Shown piece after piece: positions 25,706 to 35,647 of a stretch of 64,000 nt of DNA. The stretch comes from Bacillota bacterium (lineage in GTDB: Bacteria; Bacillota; SHA-98; UBA4971). The notes under the pieces are model-generated. The model worked only from the letters and a program-made list of their open reading frames with translations. It was not told where the DNA came from and searched no databases. The first letter of the stretch is position 1, and the number at the start of each line of letters is the position of its first letter. The stretch spans positions 1 through 64,000 of the forward strand of contig JASEJE010000014.1 in NCBI GenBank assembly GCA_030024085.1, given 5' to 3'. Position numbers and translations under genes: made by a program.

Positions 25706-26905
25706 TCAGTCGGCATCTGCCAGGGCCTTTCCGTAGTGCCCGCCTCCGCCGGCGAGGAGGGGCAGGGTGCCTTCGCGCGCCCGGATGATGAGGTGCGCGG
25801 CCTTCTCCCCGACCACGGCGGCTATATCCTTTTCGCTCGCATCGTGGAGGATGGCCATCTCGCTCCCGAACTCCTGGATGAGCCTGTCTATGGACCTCGG
25901 GCCTATCCCCGGCACGAACTCCAGGGGCACCTGGTACTGGTAGGGCGGCCTGTGCGCCGGGTGCCTGGGCTCGGGGTAGTCCTGGATCTGGACGATCCGG
26001 TCGAGCACGCCCATGACCACGGGCGAATCGGGGCAGCTTGGGCACGAGACCGCCGGGGGGTCCACGTCGCGCAGCGTTTCGTCGCACGCAGGGCAGTATG
26101 TGCGATGGTACTTGCCAAGCCTGGGGTCGAGGCCGAAGTTGCGCCGAACGCGCCTCCCGTCCTTCCGGGCGAGCGCCTTCATGACCTCGTCGAAGCTGGG
26201 GGCATCGAGGAGCATCTCGTTGTATTCCCTGCCGATCTTGGGCAGCGAATGGCAGTCCGAGTTCGAGAGGAACGTGAGGTCCCCGAGCTCGGCGATGGTG
26301 TCTGCGAGGTCAGTGTCGGCCGAAAGGCCAAGCTCGATGGCGGGGATGCGCGCCAGGATCTCCGGCGGGAACGCCTCAGAGAGGCGGCGCACGCAGTTGC
26401 CGTAGATGCTCTTGTGCGGCGAGAACGCATGGGCCGGGAGCGGCACCCCGCCTTCCTCGTGTGCCATCTCGTAGAGGCCCCGGGCGGGCATGCCGCACCT
26501 CGGGGTGCTCATGTTGATGTTCGCCACGCACTTCGCAAGGCGCCTGGAGAACCGCTTGACCCGGGCGAGATCCCTGAAAAACACCAAATGATGGCTGCTC
26601 CCGCCATCCTCCTCCCTCGTTTCGACCTCGCTTGCGAGAAGCACCGTGACCCTGTCGCGGTAGCCCACGCCGCCACCCGGGATCTCGGCCATCTCGCCGG
26701 AATCGAGGAGCCTTTCGATGTCCTCGATGACCCGTGGAGACGCAGCGTCGGCGATGCCCACCACATCGATTCCCTTCCGGTGGAAGCACTCCTTCGCTAT
26801 GTTCCCGAAGGTGAGGTTCCTGGCGCCGGACACCTTCACAGGGCGGCCGCGGCTATCGCGGCCGATGTGAACGTGAAGGTCCACGAAGAACCGCTTCAAC
26901 TCCAC
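25706..26905 (-). CDS. Endonuclease Q-like PHP-domain protein
   Basis: This 399-aa protein has an N-terminal PHP metal-binding domain (FFVDLHVHIGRDSRG, SNSDCHSLPKIGREYNEM), a Cys4 zinc module (YCPACDETL and VSCPSCPDS) and a helix-hairpin-helix-like end (EFVPGIGPRSIDRLIQEFG). This arrangement is that of endonuclease Q, which nicks DNA 5' of deaminated bases; close Bacillus relatives (YqxK group) are poorly studied. It starts with GTG immediately after the nudF stop. The nudF-endonuclease-spoIIM neighbourhood is also seen in Bacillus. Confidence 0.85.
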   Translation of the reverse strand: MELKRFFVDLHVHIGRDSRGRPVKVSGARNLTFGNIAKECFHRKGIDVVGIADAASPRVIEDIERLLDSGEMAEIPGGGVGYRDRVTVLLASEVETREEDGGSSHHLVFFRDLARVKRFSRRLAKCVANINMSTPRCGMPARGLYEMAHEEGGVPLPAHAFSPHKSIYGNCVRRLSEAFPPEILARIPAIELGLSADTDLADTIAELGDLTFLSNSDCHSLPKIGREYNEMLLDAPSFDEVMKALARKDGRRVRRNFGLDPRLGKYHRTYCPACDETLRDVDPPAVSCPSCPDSPVVMGVLDRIVQIQDYPEPRHPAHRPPYQYQVPLEFVPGIGPRSIDRLIQEFGSEMAILHDASEKDIAAVVGEKAAHLIIRAREGTLPLLAGGGGHYGKALADAD

Positions 26906-27451
26906 CTAAATGATCCCCCTCGACATCGCCACGAATAGCCCGAGGAGTGTCTTGCCGTCGCAGATCTCTCCCCTCGCTATCATCTCGTCCAGCCCGGCGC
27001 GGGGCACCCGCCGGGTCTCGATGATCTCATCCTCCTCCGGCCTGTCCTCTCCCGCGGCAAGGTCCCTGGCGAAGAAAAGGTACAGCACCTCGTCGCAGAA
27101 ACCAGGGGATGTGTAGAACGGCACAACCTGCTCAAGGACCGCCGCCCGGTAGCCGGTTTCTTCTTCGAGCTCGCGCGCGGCGCACTCACGCGGGTCCTCG
27201 CCCGGGTCGAGCTTTCCGGCGGGGATCTCCCAGAGGGCCGACCGGACGGGGTACCTGTATTGCCGGACGAGGATCACCGAACCGTCGCGGTCCACCGCCA
27301 CCACCGCGACCCCGCCCGGGTGCTCCACCACCTCGCGCCGCGAGCGCTTGCCCGAGGGAAGCTCGACGTCGTCAACGCGCAAGGTGACGACGTTCCCCCG
27401 ATACACCACCGTTGAACCCACCTGTCTCTCCACAAGGCGCGACTCGTCCAA
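26906..27451 (-). CDS. nudF: ADP-ribose pyrophosphatase (Nudix)
   Basis: This 181-aa Nudix hydrolase would convert ADP-ribose to AMP and ribose 5-phosphate. The Nudix box is GKLDPGEDPRECAARELEEE, continuing TGY, and EHPGGVAVVAVDRDG and RQYRYPVRSALWEIPAG are typical of the NudF branch. TTG at 27451 lies 8 nt after GGAGG and gives a length near that of Bacillus NudF (185 aa). An upstream in-frame TTG at 27487 has no ribosome site. Confidence 0.93.
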   Translation of the reverse strand: MDESRLVERQVGSTVVYRGNVVTLRVDDVELPSGKRSRREVVEHPGGVAVVAVDRDGSVILVRQYRYPVRSALWEIPAGKLDPGEDPRECAARELEEETGYRAAVLEQVVPFYTSPGFCDEVLYLFFARDLAAGEDRPEEDEIIETRRVPRAGLDEMIARGEICDGKTLLGLFVAMSRGII

Positions 27452-27699
27452 TGTGAATCCCTCCGAATTATGGGCCGATGGCATCAAACGGCCCGAAGGT
27501 GCGTATCCTGTTATCGGGCTCGGTACGGGTTCTCAAGTTCGCCAAGCCCTGCCGGCGGATCCCGGGTTCCCGGTACCAGCGGTTCACCAGGAGGGCTCGC
27601 TGGGAGGGCCGCCCCGGCAGTGCGGTGCCGTGGAACACGGCAAGTCCGTGGGAAAGGCGCGGGAGTCTCCGAATTCACATCCGGGGGGCATATCCAGGT

Positions 27700-27831
27700 A
27701 TGACCATAGTTGTGCAGGAGCGCGCCATCTGGATCGCGGGGAAGCCCCGCGAGATCCTCCAGGCTCTCGCCCTTCTCTCCAAGGGCCACACCACCCTCGG
27801 CGACCTGCTCTCGTCGCCCCGGAACCGTTGA
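27700..27831 (+). CDS. Possible 43-aa protein
   Basis: A short plus-strand frame with G/C-rich third positions encodes a 43-residue protein (TIVVQERAIWIAGKPREI, then LLSKGHTTLGDLLSSP). It has two predicted beta strands and a helix and looks coding, but I recognise no family. It lies in the 391-bp gap between the nudF start and the DUF3866 stop, convergent with the latter. The remaining gap (27452-27699) shows nothing recognisable. Confidence 0.4.
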   Translation: MTIVVQERAIWIAGKPREILQALALLSKGHTTLGDLLSSPRNR

Positions 27832-27842
27832 GATCCTCCTCA

Positions 27843-28931
27843 TCAGGTAGCGGACGCGATCTTGCCCGCCAGCACGCCCGCTGCGCCCGCCGCCAGGAAG
27901 AAGGCGGGGTCATCATCCAGCCCCCGCCCCATGGTGCTGACGCGAATACCGTCGCGCCTCAGCCGCTCGACAGCCGGGCGTCCGTCGTCGACAAGGACGA
28001 CGTGGCGCCGGTCTATCCCGTCCCCGGCAAGCTGCGCCCTGAGATGGCGCCACTCATGGTGCCGCTCCAGCTCCGGCACGACAACGAGGCACCTTGCCTG
28101 GGCCACCTTCGACAGCACCGTAAGCGTGTGATGGCTCACCCCGTAATGCCTCTCCCGTCCGTCGGAGAAGCTCACCCGCGGCGCGACGACCGGCGTTCCT
28201 CCCAGAGAATACGCCGCGTTGGCCGCTTCCCCCTGCTGGATCCCGGAAAACCCGTATTTCGTGCCTGTCCCGGCCTGCCCCGGGCCCATCGCAACGATGA
28301 TGGCGTCGCCCTCCGCGCATGCCCGCGCCGCGGCGAGGGCCGAATAGAGGCTCACCGCCTCGAGGTCCCCGCCGAACGCATGGCCGCACGTGATGACGCA
28401 GTCAAGAAGGCCTTTTTCGCGCAACTCGGGCACGAGCCTGCTGTACGCAAGAGGAAGGGCCCCGCCGTCTGTCATCACGTACACCACCCGCACCCTGTCG
28501 CCAGCGGTCTCCCTTATCCCAGCGGCGACCGGTGCGATCATGCTGTGGATCTCGCAGGCCACCACGGGGGTGCCCTCCAGCGACGAAAAGGACTCCACCG
28601 CCCTCCGGTAGGGGCTTGCCTCCTCCTCCACGGCGAGGCACCGGACCTGCATCGGCGTGTAGCGGACCTTCATTATGTGGCCCGCTCCCGGCGCCATGTC
28701 GAGGCCCTCCCTCCCGGCCACCCACATCACGAAATGATGGCCTCCGGTGCCGAGGCCGAGCTCGACCGCGGTGGTGTTCAGGACGACCTCGTCGCCGGGC
28801 GCGCACGGACCGGTGAGCGCCTCGTAGCACATGGCCTCGGCGGCCTTGCCTTCACACACGACGTCGGCCTTCAGCACCCCTCGGCCGAGCGACGTCACCG
28901 ATTTCACCACGCCCGTCCTCGCCCTTATCAT
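27843..28931 (-). CDS. DUF3866 family protein
   Basis: This protein of about 362 aa belongs to the DUF3866 group of Firmicutes and Actinobacteria, with no known activity. Conserved stretches include GPCAPGDEVVLNTTAVELGL, GTGGHHFVMW, HSMIAPVAAGIRE, YVMTDGGALPLAYS, and MGPGQAGTGTKYGFSGIQQG, which looks like a ligand-binding glycine-rich loop. ATG at 28931 follows GGTGG at about 7 nt; GTG at 28934 is adjacent. Its neighbourhood with nudF and spore genes is common in Clostridia. Confidence 0.85.
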   Translation of the reverse strand: MIRARTGVVKSVTSLGRGVLKADVVCEGKAAEAMCYEALTGPCAPGDEVVLNTTAVELGLGTGGHHFVMWVAGREGLDMAPGAGHIMKVRYTPMQVRCLAVEEEASPYRRAVESFSSLEGTPVVACEIHSMIAPVAAGIRETAGDRVRVVYVMTDGGALPLAYSRLVPELREKGLLDCVITCGHAFGGDLEAVSLYSALAAARACAEGDAIIVAMGPGQAGTGTKYGFSGIQQGEAANAAYSLGGTPVVAPRVSFSDGRERHYGVSHHTLTVLSKVAQARCLVVVPELERHHEWRHLRAQLAGDGIDRRHVVLVDDGRPAVERLRRDGIRVSTMGRGLDDDPAFFLAAGAAGVLAGKIASAT

Positions 28932-29048
28932 CACCGTTCCACCAGCGAGCCTCCTTGCAGGGATACGCCGCTTTCTGTCGTATCTCGCATTAGAATATGT
29001 TCCCCGCACCAGGGGCAGTATACTCCGTAGTAGCCAGGGGGAGTCAGT

Positions 29049-29660
29049 GTGAGCAGGTGGCAGTTCTGGATCGCTATCTTCATCGCCCTCGCGCTCGCAG
29101 GGTGGTCGGTGGGGGTGTCCACGAGGCTCACCCGCGACCTTGCGCGCGTGGAGAAGGACCTCGACCGCGCCTTTACCGACCTCGCGGCGCTGTCGAAGCG
29201 CGTCTCCGAGATGAAGGCAGCCGTTCAGCCCCACCCCGCCGCCGAGGTGACCGTGTACTACGCGCGGACCGCACAGACCGATTCCTATCTCGTCCCCGTC
29301 AGGGCGACTGTTCCTGCGGGGACCGACGCCATGCGGGGGGCGCTCGAGCTTCTCGCGAAGGGACCAGCGCCTGAGACGGGCCTCGAGAGGCTCATTCCAG
29401 AGGGGACCCGGGTGCTCGGCGTCAGCACAAGCGGTGATCTCGCCACCGCCGACTTCTCAAGCGAGATCCGCACCCGCTTCCCCGGCGGCAGCCGCACCGA
29501 GGAGCTTCTGGTCTGGTCCATCGTCAACACCCTGACGGAGTTCCCGGGGATCGCGAGGGTGCAGATCCTCGTAGACGGCAAAAGAGAGGAGAGCATCGGC
29601 GGCCACGTGGGCATCGATGCTCCCCTTGAGAGAAACCCTGGTCTCATAAGGCCTCAATAG
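29049..29660 (+). CDS. GerMN-domain sporulation/germination protein
   Basis: This 203-aa protein has a single N-terminal membrane helix (FWIAIFIALALAGWSVGV), a short coiled segment (residues 28-58) and a GerMN domain: VTVYYARTAQTDSYLVPVRA, MRGALELLAKGP and ADFSSEIRT followed by VWSIVNTLTEFPGIARVQIL. GerM of Bacillus localises SpoIIQ and has two such domains; this one has one. GTG start with GGGGGAG 5 nt upstream. It diverges from DUF3866 and converges on the oxidoreductase operon. Confidence 0.88.
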   Translation: MSRWQFWIAIFIALALAGWSVGVSTRLTRDLARVEKDLDRAFTDLAALSKRVSEMKAAVQPHPAAEVTVYYARTAQTDSYLVPVRATVPAGTDAMRGALELLAKGPAPETGLERLIPEGTRVLGVSTSGDLATADFSSEIRTRFPGGSRTEELLVWSIVNTLTEFPGIARVQILVDGKREESIGGHVGIDAPLERNPGLIRPQ

Positions 29661-29669
29661 CCCCAAGTC

Positions 29670-30224
29670 TCACCCCGCCTTGAGCGCTGCGGCCGCGATA
29701 TCCATTCCCCGTGCGATGGCCTTCTGGTTGAGCGGGATGAGCCCGTGGCGGCGCTCCGGGAGCACCTTCTTCATCGCCTCCAGCACTGTGTCCACGCTCA
29801 CCACGCCTGTTACGCCAAGGTATGCCCCGAGAGCGACCATGTTCGCGACCCTGACGTCCCCGATCTCGTCGGCTATCTGGTTGGCCGGCACAGCGACCAC
29901 CCTGACATCGTTCCTCGCCGGCTTCACGTCCACGAGAGAGCTATTATAGATGATGAGCCCGCCCGGCCTCACCATCCCCTGGAACTTCTCCAGGGACGGC
30001 CTGTTCATCGCCACCACGCTCGTGGGCTCGCTCACGAGGGGTGAGGCGATCTCCTTCTCCGACACGGCCACACCGCAGTTGGCGGTGCCGCCGCGCATCT
30101 CAGGGCCGTACGAGGGCATCCATGTCACGTTACGGCCCTCCATCATCCCGGCGTATGTGACGAGCTGCCCCATAAGGAGCACGCCCTGCCCACCGAACCC
30201 CGCGAAGATGACCTCCTCGTGCAT
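29670..30224 (-). CDS. 2-oxoacid:ferredoxin oxidoreductase, gamma subunit
   Basis: This 184-aa subunit carries the family motifs VIFAGFGGQGVLLMGQLV and SYGPEMRGGTANCGVAVS. The gamma subunit completes the thiamine-diphosphate enzyme that oxidises 2-oxoacids to acyl-CoA and reduces ferredoxin. ATG at 30224 is 9 nt after GGAGGT and directly follows the beta-subunit stop. It is the last gene of the branched-chain acid operon and converges with the GerMN gene after 9 bp; no terminator hairpin is evident. Confidence 0.92.
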   Translation of the reverse strand: MHEEVIFAGFGGQGVLLMGQLVTYAGMMEGRNVTWMPSYGPEMRGGTANCGVAVSEKEIASPLVSEPTSVVAMNRPSLEKFQGMVRPGGLIIYNSSLVDVKPARNDVRVVAVPANQIADEIGDVRVANMVALGAYLGVTGVVSVDTVLEAMKKVLPERRHGLIPLNQKAIARGMDIAAAALKAG

Positions 30225-30226
30225 GG

Positions 30227-30973
30227 CTAGCCCACCTCCGGAACCCTGGTGTATTCCCCGAGCGGGTAGTACACGGCCATCTTGTCGTCCACCCACTTGA
30301 GGGCCTCAACGGGGGTCATCCCCCAGTTCGTGGGGCACGTGGACAGGAACTCCACCAGGCTGAAGCCCCTTCCCTCGAGCTGCGTCTCGAACGCCTTCTT
30401 CACAGCGCGTCTGGCCTTGGCAACGTTGGCGGGGCTCGTCACGGACACCCGGGCGATGTACGCAGCCCCTGAGAGCGACGATAAAAGCTCGCAGACCCTT
30501 ATGGGATGACCGGCCACTTCAGGATCCCGTCCCCTCGGAGATGTGGTGGTCTTCTGACCGGGGAGGGTCGTGGGGGCCATCTGACCGCCGGTCATGCCGT
30601 ATATGGCGTTGTTCACGAATATGACCGTGATTCTCTCGCCCCTCGATGCTGCGTGCACTATCTCGCCGGCTCCAATGGAGGCGAGATCGCCGTCCCCCTG
30701 GTAGGTGAAGACGACGGAATTCGGCGATGCACGCTTGATCCCAGTCGCCACCGCCGGCGCTCTCCCATGGGAAGCCTCAACGAAATCGCAATTGAAGTAG
30801 TCGTAGGCCAGTACCGCGCAGCCCACCGGCGAGATGCCCACGGTGCGTTCACGCACGCCTAGCTCGTCGATGACCTCGGCGATGAGGCGGTGAATGATGC
30901 CGTGGGTGCACCCTGGGCAGTAATGAGTCGGCACGTCGGCCAGCGCCTCGGGCCGCCCGAACACTTTCTGCAT
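30227..30973 (-). CDS. 2-oxoacid:ferredoxin oxidoreductase, beta (TPP) subunit
   Basis: This 248-aa subunit binds thiamine diphosphate: [15 protein letters not shown] followed by [12 protein letters not shown] is the GDG...NN motif. [12 protein letters not shown] near the N-terminus and CP/NW residues near the end are typical of VOR/KOR beta subunits. Three bp separate it from the alpha gene. Context with leucine dehydrogenase and butyrate kinases favours a branched-chain 2-oxoacid (VOR) specificity. Confidence 0.93.
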   Translation of the reverse strand: MQKVFGRPEALADVPTHYCPGCTHGIIHRLIAEVIDELGVRERTVGISPVGCAVLAYDYFNCDFVEASHGRAPAVATGIKRASPNSVVFTYQGDGDLASIGAGEIVHAASRGERITVIFVNNAIYGMTGGQMAPTTLPGQKTTTSPRGRDPEVAGHPIRVCELLSSLSGAAYIARVSVTSPANVAKARRAVKKAFETQLEGRGFSLVEFLSTCPTNWGMTPVEALKWVDDKMAVYYPLGEYTRVPEVG

Positions 30974-30976
30974 TCC

Positions 30977-32041
30977 TCACGCCCCCCTTTCCACGATCTT
31001 GACGATCTCGTCCAGTATCTCCCTGGGCGAGGGGCTCATGCCGCCGGTCCGCCCGTAGAAGTGCACAGGCTTCGTGTCGCCGAGGGCAAGCCTCACGTCT
31101 TCCACCATCTGACCGAGGCTCATCTCCACCACCAGCACATGCGACGCGCCCGCGGTTGCAGCGGCCAGGGCCTCGTACGGGAACGGCCACAGGCTTATCG
31201 GCCTGAAGAGCCCGACCCGCAGGCCCCGCTCCCTGGCCCTGTCGAGCGCCGCCCGGGCGATGCGGGCCGTGGTGCCGTAAGCCACCAGCACCACGTCGGC
31301 GTCCTCGGTCATGTGCGTGGCGTAACGCACCTGCTCCGCGGCCATCCGTCTATGCTTCTCCGCCAGGCGCAGGTTGTGCTTCTCCAGCTTCGCCGGGTCC
31401 AGGTAGAGAGATGTTATGATGTTCTTCGGCCGCCCCGCAGCGCCCGTGGCGGCCCAGGTCTTGGGCGGGAGATCCGCCCTCGGCGGCCGCTTCCGCATCT
31501 CCACCGGCTCCATCATCTGGCCGAGGATCGCGTCGCCGAGGATCATGACGGGGTTGCGATACATGTCGGCAAGGTCGAACGCCTCCATGGTGAGGTCCAC
31601 GAGCTCCTGCACCGTGGACGGGCCGAACACCAGAAGGTGGTAATCCCCGTGGCCGCCCCCCTTCGTCGCCTGGAAATAGTCCGATTGCGCTCCCTGTATG
31701 CCCCCGAGGCCCGGGCCGCCGCGGACGATATTCACGACCACGCACGGAAGCTCAGCCCCGGCCATGTACGAGATGGCCTCCTGCATGAGGCTTATGCCCG
31801 GGCTCGATGACGTGGTCATGACCCGAGCTCCGGCGCACGCGGCGCCATACACCATGTTGCTCCCCGCGACTTCGCTTTCGGCCTGCAAGAACACGCCCCC
31901 GACCTCGGGCATGCGCCTCGACATATACTCGGGGATCTCGTTCTGAGGCGTGATCGGATATCCGAAGAAGCACCTGCACCCGGCCATTATGGCCGCCTCG
32001 GCCACCGCCTCGTTCCCCTTCATCAGGACCTTCCCTGCCAT
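30977..32041 (-). CDS. 2-oxoacid:ferredoxin oxidoreductase, alpha subunit
   Basis: This 354-aa subunit fuses the pyrimidine-binding domain and transketolase C-like domain. Signatures are [53 protein letters not shown] and RGGPGLGG. Substrate specificity resides here but cannot be read from sequence alone. ATG at 32041 is 6 nt after GGGAGG; an earlier GTG at 32047 would overlap that site. Confidence 0.93.
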   Translation of the reverse strand: MAGKVLMKGNEAVAEAAIMAGCRCFFGYPITPQNEIPEYMSRRMPEVGGVFLQAESEVAGSNMVYGAACAGARVMTTSSSPGISLMQEAISYMAGAELPCVVVNIVRGGPGLGGIQGAQSDYFQATKGGGHGDYHLLVFGPSTVQELVDLTMEAFDLADMYRNPVMILGDAILGQMMEPVEMRKRPPRADLPPKTWAATGAAGRPKNIITSLYLDPAKLEKHNLRLAEKHRRMAAEQVRYATHMTEDADVVLVAYGTTARIARAALDRARERGLRVGLFRPISLWPFPYEALAAATAGASHVLVVEMSLGQMVEDVRLALGDTKPVHFYGRTGGMSPSPREILDEIVKIVERGA

Positions 32042-32056
32042 GCGCACCCTCCCTCC

Positions 32057-32260
32057 CTATCTGTAGACTTCAATGGCCACTTCAGGGCACATCCGGGCGC
32101 AGGCGGTGCAGGAGTTGCACCGCTCCTCGTCGGTGATGGTGGCCGGATGAAACCCCTTGCTGTTGAAGTGCTCAGCCATGGTCAGGACCTTTCTCGGACA
32201 GAAGGTCACGCACAGCTCGCACCCCTTGCACCTCTCCTCGTTAAACACGACCTTCGGCAT
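32057..32260 (-). CDS. 2-oxoacid oxidoreductase delta subunit, 2[4Fe-4S] ferredoxin
   Basis: This 67-aa protein has two canonical cluster motifs, CKGCELCVTFCP and CNSCTACARMCP. It is the electron-transfer delta subunit of VOR/KOR-type enzymes, passing electrons from the beta-subunit site to free ferredoxin. It is 15 bp upstream of alpha and 12 bp downstream of butyrate kinase, within one transcription unit. Confidence 0.94.
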   Translation of the reverse strand: MPKVVFNEERCKGCELCVTFCPRKVLTMAEHFNSKGFHPATITDEERCNSCTACARMCPEVAIEVYR

Positions 32261-32272
32261 CTCGCAAACCTC

Positions 32273-33391
32273 CTACCTGTACGCCTTAGCCTCCTCCTCG
32301 CCCCGCAGGACCCGGAGGCAGGCCTCGGCGAGCGCCTGCATCTCGTTCTCTCCCGGATACACCATTACCGGTGCTATGAAACTCACCCTGTCTCGTATCC
32401 AGTCCACGAGGCGACGCGAGTGTGCAAGGCCCCCTGTAAGGATTATAGCATCGATGTCTCCGGAAAGCACCACGGCGTACGCCCCTATCTCCTTCGCCAC
32501 CTGGTAGGCCATGGCCTCGTAAACCAGCTTCGCGTGCTGGTCGCCTGCGTCGATGCGTCTCTCGACCTCGAGGGCATCGCTCGTCCCCAGATGCGCCACA
32601 AGGCCCCCTCCGCCGACCAACTTCTTCATCATGCCGTCCTCGGCGTATTTGCCCGAGAAACACAGTCCCACCACGCCGAGGGCTGGGAGCGCCCCGGCCC
32701 TCTCCGGGGTGAAGGGACCCTCGCCGTCGAGCCCGTTGCTCACGTCAACGACCCGCCCCTCGAGGTGGGCGCCGACGGTTATCCCGCCGCCCAGGTGCGC
32801 CACCACGAGGTTAACGTCCTCGTAGCGCGTCCCCATGTCCTTCGCCGCCCGCCTCGCCACGGCCTTCTGGTTCAGTGCGTGGAAGATGCTCCTCCTGGGG
32901 ATCTCCGGTAGCCCCGAGAGCCTCGCCACCGGCCACAGCTCGTCAACGACAATGGGGTCGGCGATGTAAGCACGCACCCCCGCCCGTGCCGCGATCTCCC
33001 TCGCCAGAGGCGCCCCGAGGTTCGACGCGTGGGGCACCGAGCCGTTGTCGATGAGGTCGTGCACCATGGCGTCGTTGACCTCGTAGACCCCGCCCTCCAC
33101 CGGCTTCAGGAGGCCCCCCCGCCCGATGACCGCGTCCAGCCCGCCCACCGGCTCGCCGTGCCCTTCGAGAGCCCGGAGGATGGAGTCAAGCCTCAACTGG
33201 TACTGCCCGAGGACGCCGCCCAGCTTCGCAAGCTCGCGGCTATCGTGGGATATGCTTTCCTGGAAAACCACGCCGGCGTCGGCGTATACGGCGATCTTGG
33301 TCGACGTGGACCCGGGATTGATGACGAGGATCCGGAAGCCGTTGCGGCGGTCAAGCCCGGCTTCAGGTGTGCCGTCTTCCCTGCAAGTCAT
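32273..33391 (-). CDS. buk: Butyrate/branched-chain fatty acid kinase (second copy)
   Basis: This 372-aa ASKHA kinase makes ATP from butyryl-, isobutyryl- or isovaleryl-phosphate. The acetate kinase family motifs are FRILVINPGSTSTKIAVY, SNLGAPLAREIA, HLGGGITVGAHLEGRVVDVS and LTGGLAHSRRLVDWI. ATG at 33391 has GAGGAG 9 nt upstream; the first 19 residues are an extra N-terminal stretch. A 214-bp gap without a recognisable feature separates it from leucine dehydrogenase. Confidence 0.92.
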   Translation of the reverse strand: MTCREDGTPEAGLDRRNGFRILVINPGSTSTKIAVYADAGVVFQESISHDSRELAKLGGVLGQYQLRLDSILRALEGHGEPVGGLDAVIGRGGLLKPVEGGVYEVNDAMVHDLIDNGSVPHASNLGAPLAREIAARAGVRAYIADPIVVDELWPVARLSGLPEIPRRSIFHALNQKAVARRAAKDMGTRYEDVNLVVAHLGGGITVGAHLEGRVVDVSNGLDGEGPFTPERAGALPALGVVGLCFSGKYAEDGMMKKLVGGGGLVAHLGTSDALEVERRIDAGDQHAKLVYEAMAYQVAKEIGAYAVVLSGDIDAIILTGGLAHSRRLVDWIRDRVSFIAPVMVYPGENEMQALAEACLRVLRGEEEAKAYR

Positions 33392-33605
33392 AAGCTACGT
33401 CTCCTCTTCGCACTGTGTTCGCCACGTGGGATCTCTGCGCGCCAGGGGGCGCACACGGCCTTCCTTTCGGTTGCGGGCGGTCGCGGCGCCGCGCCCCGCG
33501 CCGCGCCACCGCCTTAGCCCAAGCATGAGTTCAGAGATTGCCTCCGCCTTACCCAGCGTAGGATCGGCATGGATTCGCAAACTCGCAGCACACGGACTGC
33601 CCGGC

Positions 33606-34676
33606 CTACGCGGGCACGTAGACCTTGTGGATCCTCCCCAGCCTCGCGATCCTTTCCTCGGCGAGACGAGCCGCCGCCTTGTAGGTGGGGATTCTATCCC
33701 TCTTTGCTATCCCGATGACCTTGAGCACGTTGTCGTAGATGCCCGCAGCCTTACGCAGTGCCCTCTCCCTGTTGTAACCGTAGAACTCGTCGGCGACGTT
33801 TATGACTCCTCCCGCGTTGATGATGTAATCGGGAGCGTACAGTATCCCCATGTCTTCGAGGACATCACCGTGCCGCTCCTCTTTGAGCTGATTGTTCGCT
33901 GCTCCGGCCACGACCTTGCACTTCAGCTTCGGCAAGGTCTCATCGTTTATGACTGCACCCAGGGCGCAGGGACAGAACACATCGCACGCGATGTCGAACA
34001 GCCTGTCGGCTGTCACCGGCTTCGCCCCGAAGTCGTCGGCCGCCTTCTTGACCCGGTCCTCATAGATGTCGGTGACGTACACCTTCGCGCCTTCTTCAGC
34101 GAGGTACCTCACCACGTTGTATCCCACGTGGCCCACGCCCTGCACCACCACGGTCCTGTCCTTGAGGGAGTCGCTCCCGAAGGCCTCCAGCGCGCACGCT
34201 TTCATGCCGCGCACAACTCCGAACGCGGTCACCGGGGAGGGGTCGCCGCTGGATCCGGCGACTGCGGAGAGTCCGAGCACGTGGTCTGTCTCGCTATGCA
34301 CGATCTCCATGTCCTCCACGCTGACGCCGACATCCTCCGCGGTGAGGTACCGGCCGCCGAGCGTGTCCACGAACCTCCCGAACGCCCGGAAGAGCGCCTC
34401 AGACTTGTCTTTACGCGGGTCGCCGATGATGACGGACTTGCCCCCGCCGAAATCGAGGCCGGCGGCGGCGTTCTTGTACGTCATCCCGCGCGCAAGCCGC
34501 AGGGCATCGACTACGGCCTCCTCCTCCGACGCATAGGGCCACATCCTGCACCCGCCGAGCGCAGGGCCAAGGGTCGTGTCGTGGATGGCTATGATGGCCC
34601 GCAGCCCCGACGCCTCGTCGCTTGCGAAAACCACCTGCTCGAACCCGTACCGCCCCATTTCCTCAAAGACCTTCAT
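33606..34676 (-). CDS. bcd: Leucine/branched-chain amino acid dehydrogenase
   Basis: This 356-aa Glu/Leu/Phe/Val dehydrogenase deaminates branched-chain amino acids to 2-oxoacids with NAD. The catalytic-lysine region is [20 protein letters not shown], and [20 protein letters not shown] is the NAD-binding Rossmann fold. It supplies substrate to the downstream oxidoreductase. ATG at 34676 is 8 nt after GGAGGAGG. In Bacillus, ptb-bcd-buk is the start of the bkd operon, the same order as here. Confidence 0.94.
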   Translation of the reverse strand: MKVFEEMGRYGFEQVVFASDEASGLRAIIAIHDTTLGPALGGCRMWPYASEEEAVVDALRLARGMTYKNAAAGLDFGGGKSVIIGDPRKDKSEALFRAFGRFVDTLGGRYLTAEDVGVSVEDMEIVHSETDHVLGLSAVAGSSGDPSPVTAFGVVRGMKACALEAFGSDSLKDRTVVVQGVGHVGYNVVRYLAEEGAKVYVTDIYEDRVKKAADDFGAKPVTADRLFDIACDVFCPCALGAVINDETLPKLKCKVVAGAANNQLKEERHGDVLEDMGILYAPDYIINAGGVINVADEFYGYNRERALRKAAGIYDNVLKVIGIAKRDRIPTYKAAARLAEERIARLGRIHKVYVPA

Positions 34677-34720
34677 CTTCAGGACCTCCTCCTTCACCAA
34701 GCCCGTATTCCTCCAGGACT

Positions 34721-35620
34721 TCACCTGGATAGAAGTACCCCGAGAGCAAGGGAATACACCTTCGCTATGTGAGAGTCAGACCTCGACGTAACCACGACCG
34801 GCGCCCTCGCGCCCACCACCACGCTCGCCGCACACCCCCCTGCCAGGTACACCAGGGTTTTGTAGAACACGTTCCCCGCCTCGATATCAGGAACGATCAG
34901 TATGTCGGCGCGACCGGCCACAGGGCTCGTGATCCCCTTGTGGCTCGCAGCCTCAGGAGATATGGCGTTGTCCAGCGCGAGCGGCCCGTCCACGATGCCG
35001 CCCCTGATCTGTCCACGCTCGGACATCTTCGCGAGGCACGCGGCATCGATCGTGGCGGGCATATCAGGATTGACGGTCTCCACGGCCGCGAGCGCCGCGA
35101 CTCGCGGCTGGGCGATCCCCAGCGCGCGGGCCACGTCTATGGCGTTTTGGGTGATCTGCGCCTTTTCAGCCAGTGCAGGTGCGATGTTCATCGCCCCATC
35201 GCTGAAGATGATGAGGCGGTCGAGGCGCGGCGCCTCGAATACCGACAAGTGAGAGAGAAGTCGCCCTGTGCGAAGGCCGATCTCCTTGTCGAGCACCGCC
35301 CGAAGCACGTCTGCTGTGCTCACGAGGCCCTTCATGAGGAGGTCCGCCTTACCGGAACTCACCATTGCAGCACCCGTGCGGGCGGCGGCCGCGGGATCTC
35401 TCTCTTCCACGACGTCATGCCCCGAGAGGTCGATGCCCGCCTCCGAGGCGGCTTTACCGATCTCGGCAGGGTCGCCGATGAGCACGCACCGTGCGATGCC
35501 CCGATGCGCCGCCTCGTCCACGGCCAGAAGCACCTCGGGGTCCGCCGCAGCCACCACGGCACACGTCCTCGGCCTCGTGTCCTGCGCCATCTTTGCGATG
35601 TCATCCAGGCTTCTCACCAT
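34721..35620 (-). CDS. ptb: Phosphate butyryltransferase
   Basis: This 299-aa enzyme exchanges CoA for phosphate on butyryl-CoA or branched acyl-CoA. It has the phosphotransacetylase fold with [41 protein letters not shown] and [20 protein letters not shown]. With butyrate kinase it conserves the acyl-CoA bond energy as ATP. It is 27 bp after the first kinase and 44 bp before leucine dehydrogenase. Confidence 0.95.
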   Translation of the reverse strand: MVRSLDDIAKMAQDTRPRTCAVVAAADPEVLLAVDEAAHRGIARCVLIGDPAEIGKAASEAGIDLSGHDVVEERDPAAAARTGAAMVSSGKADLLMKGLVSTADVLRAVLDKEIGLRTGRLLSHLSVFEAPRLDRLIIFSDGAMNIAPALAEKAQITQNAIDVARALGIAQPRVAALAAVETVNPDMPATIDAACLAKMSERGQIRGGIVDGPLALDNAISPEAASHKGITSPVAGRADILIVPDIEAGNVFYKTLVYLAGGCAASVVVGARAPVVVTSRSDSHIAKVYSLALGVLLSR

Positions 35621-35647
35621 CCGGCTCCCCGTCCTCCCCTCGCTCGG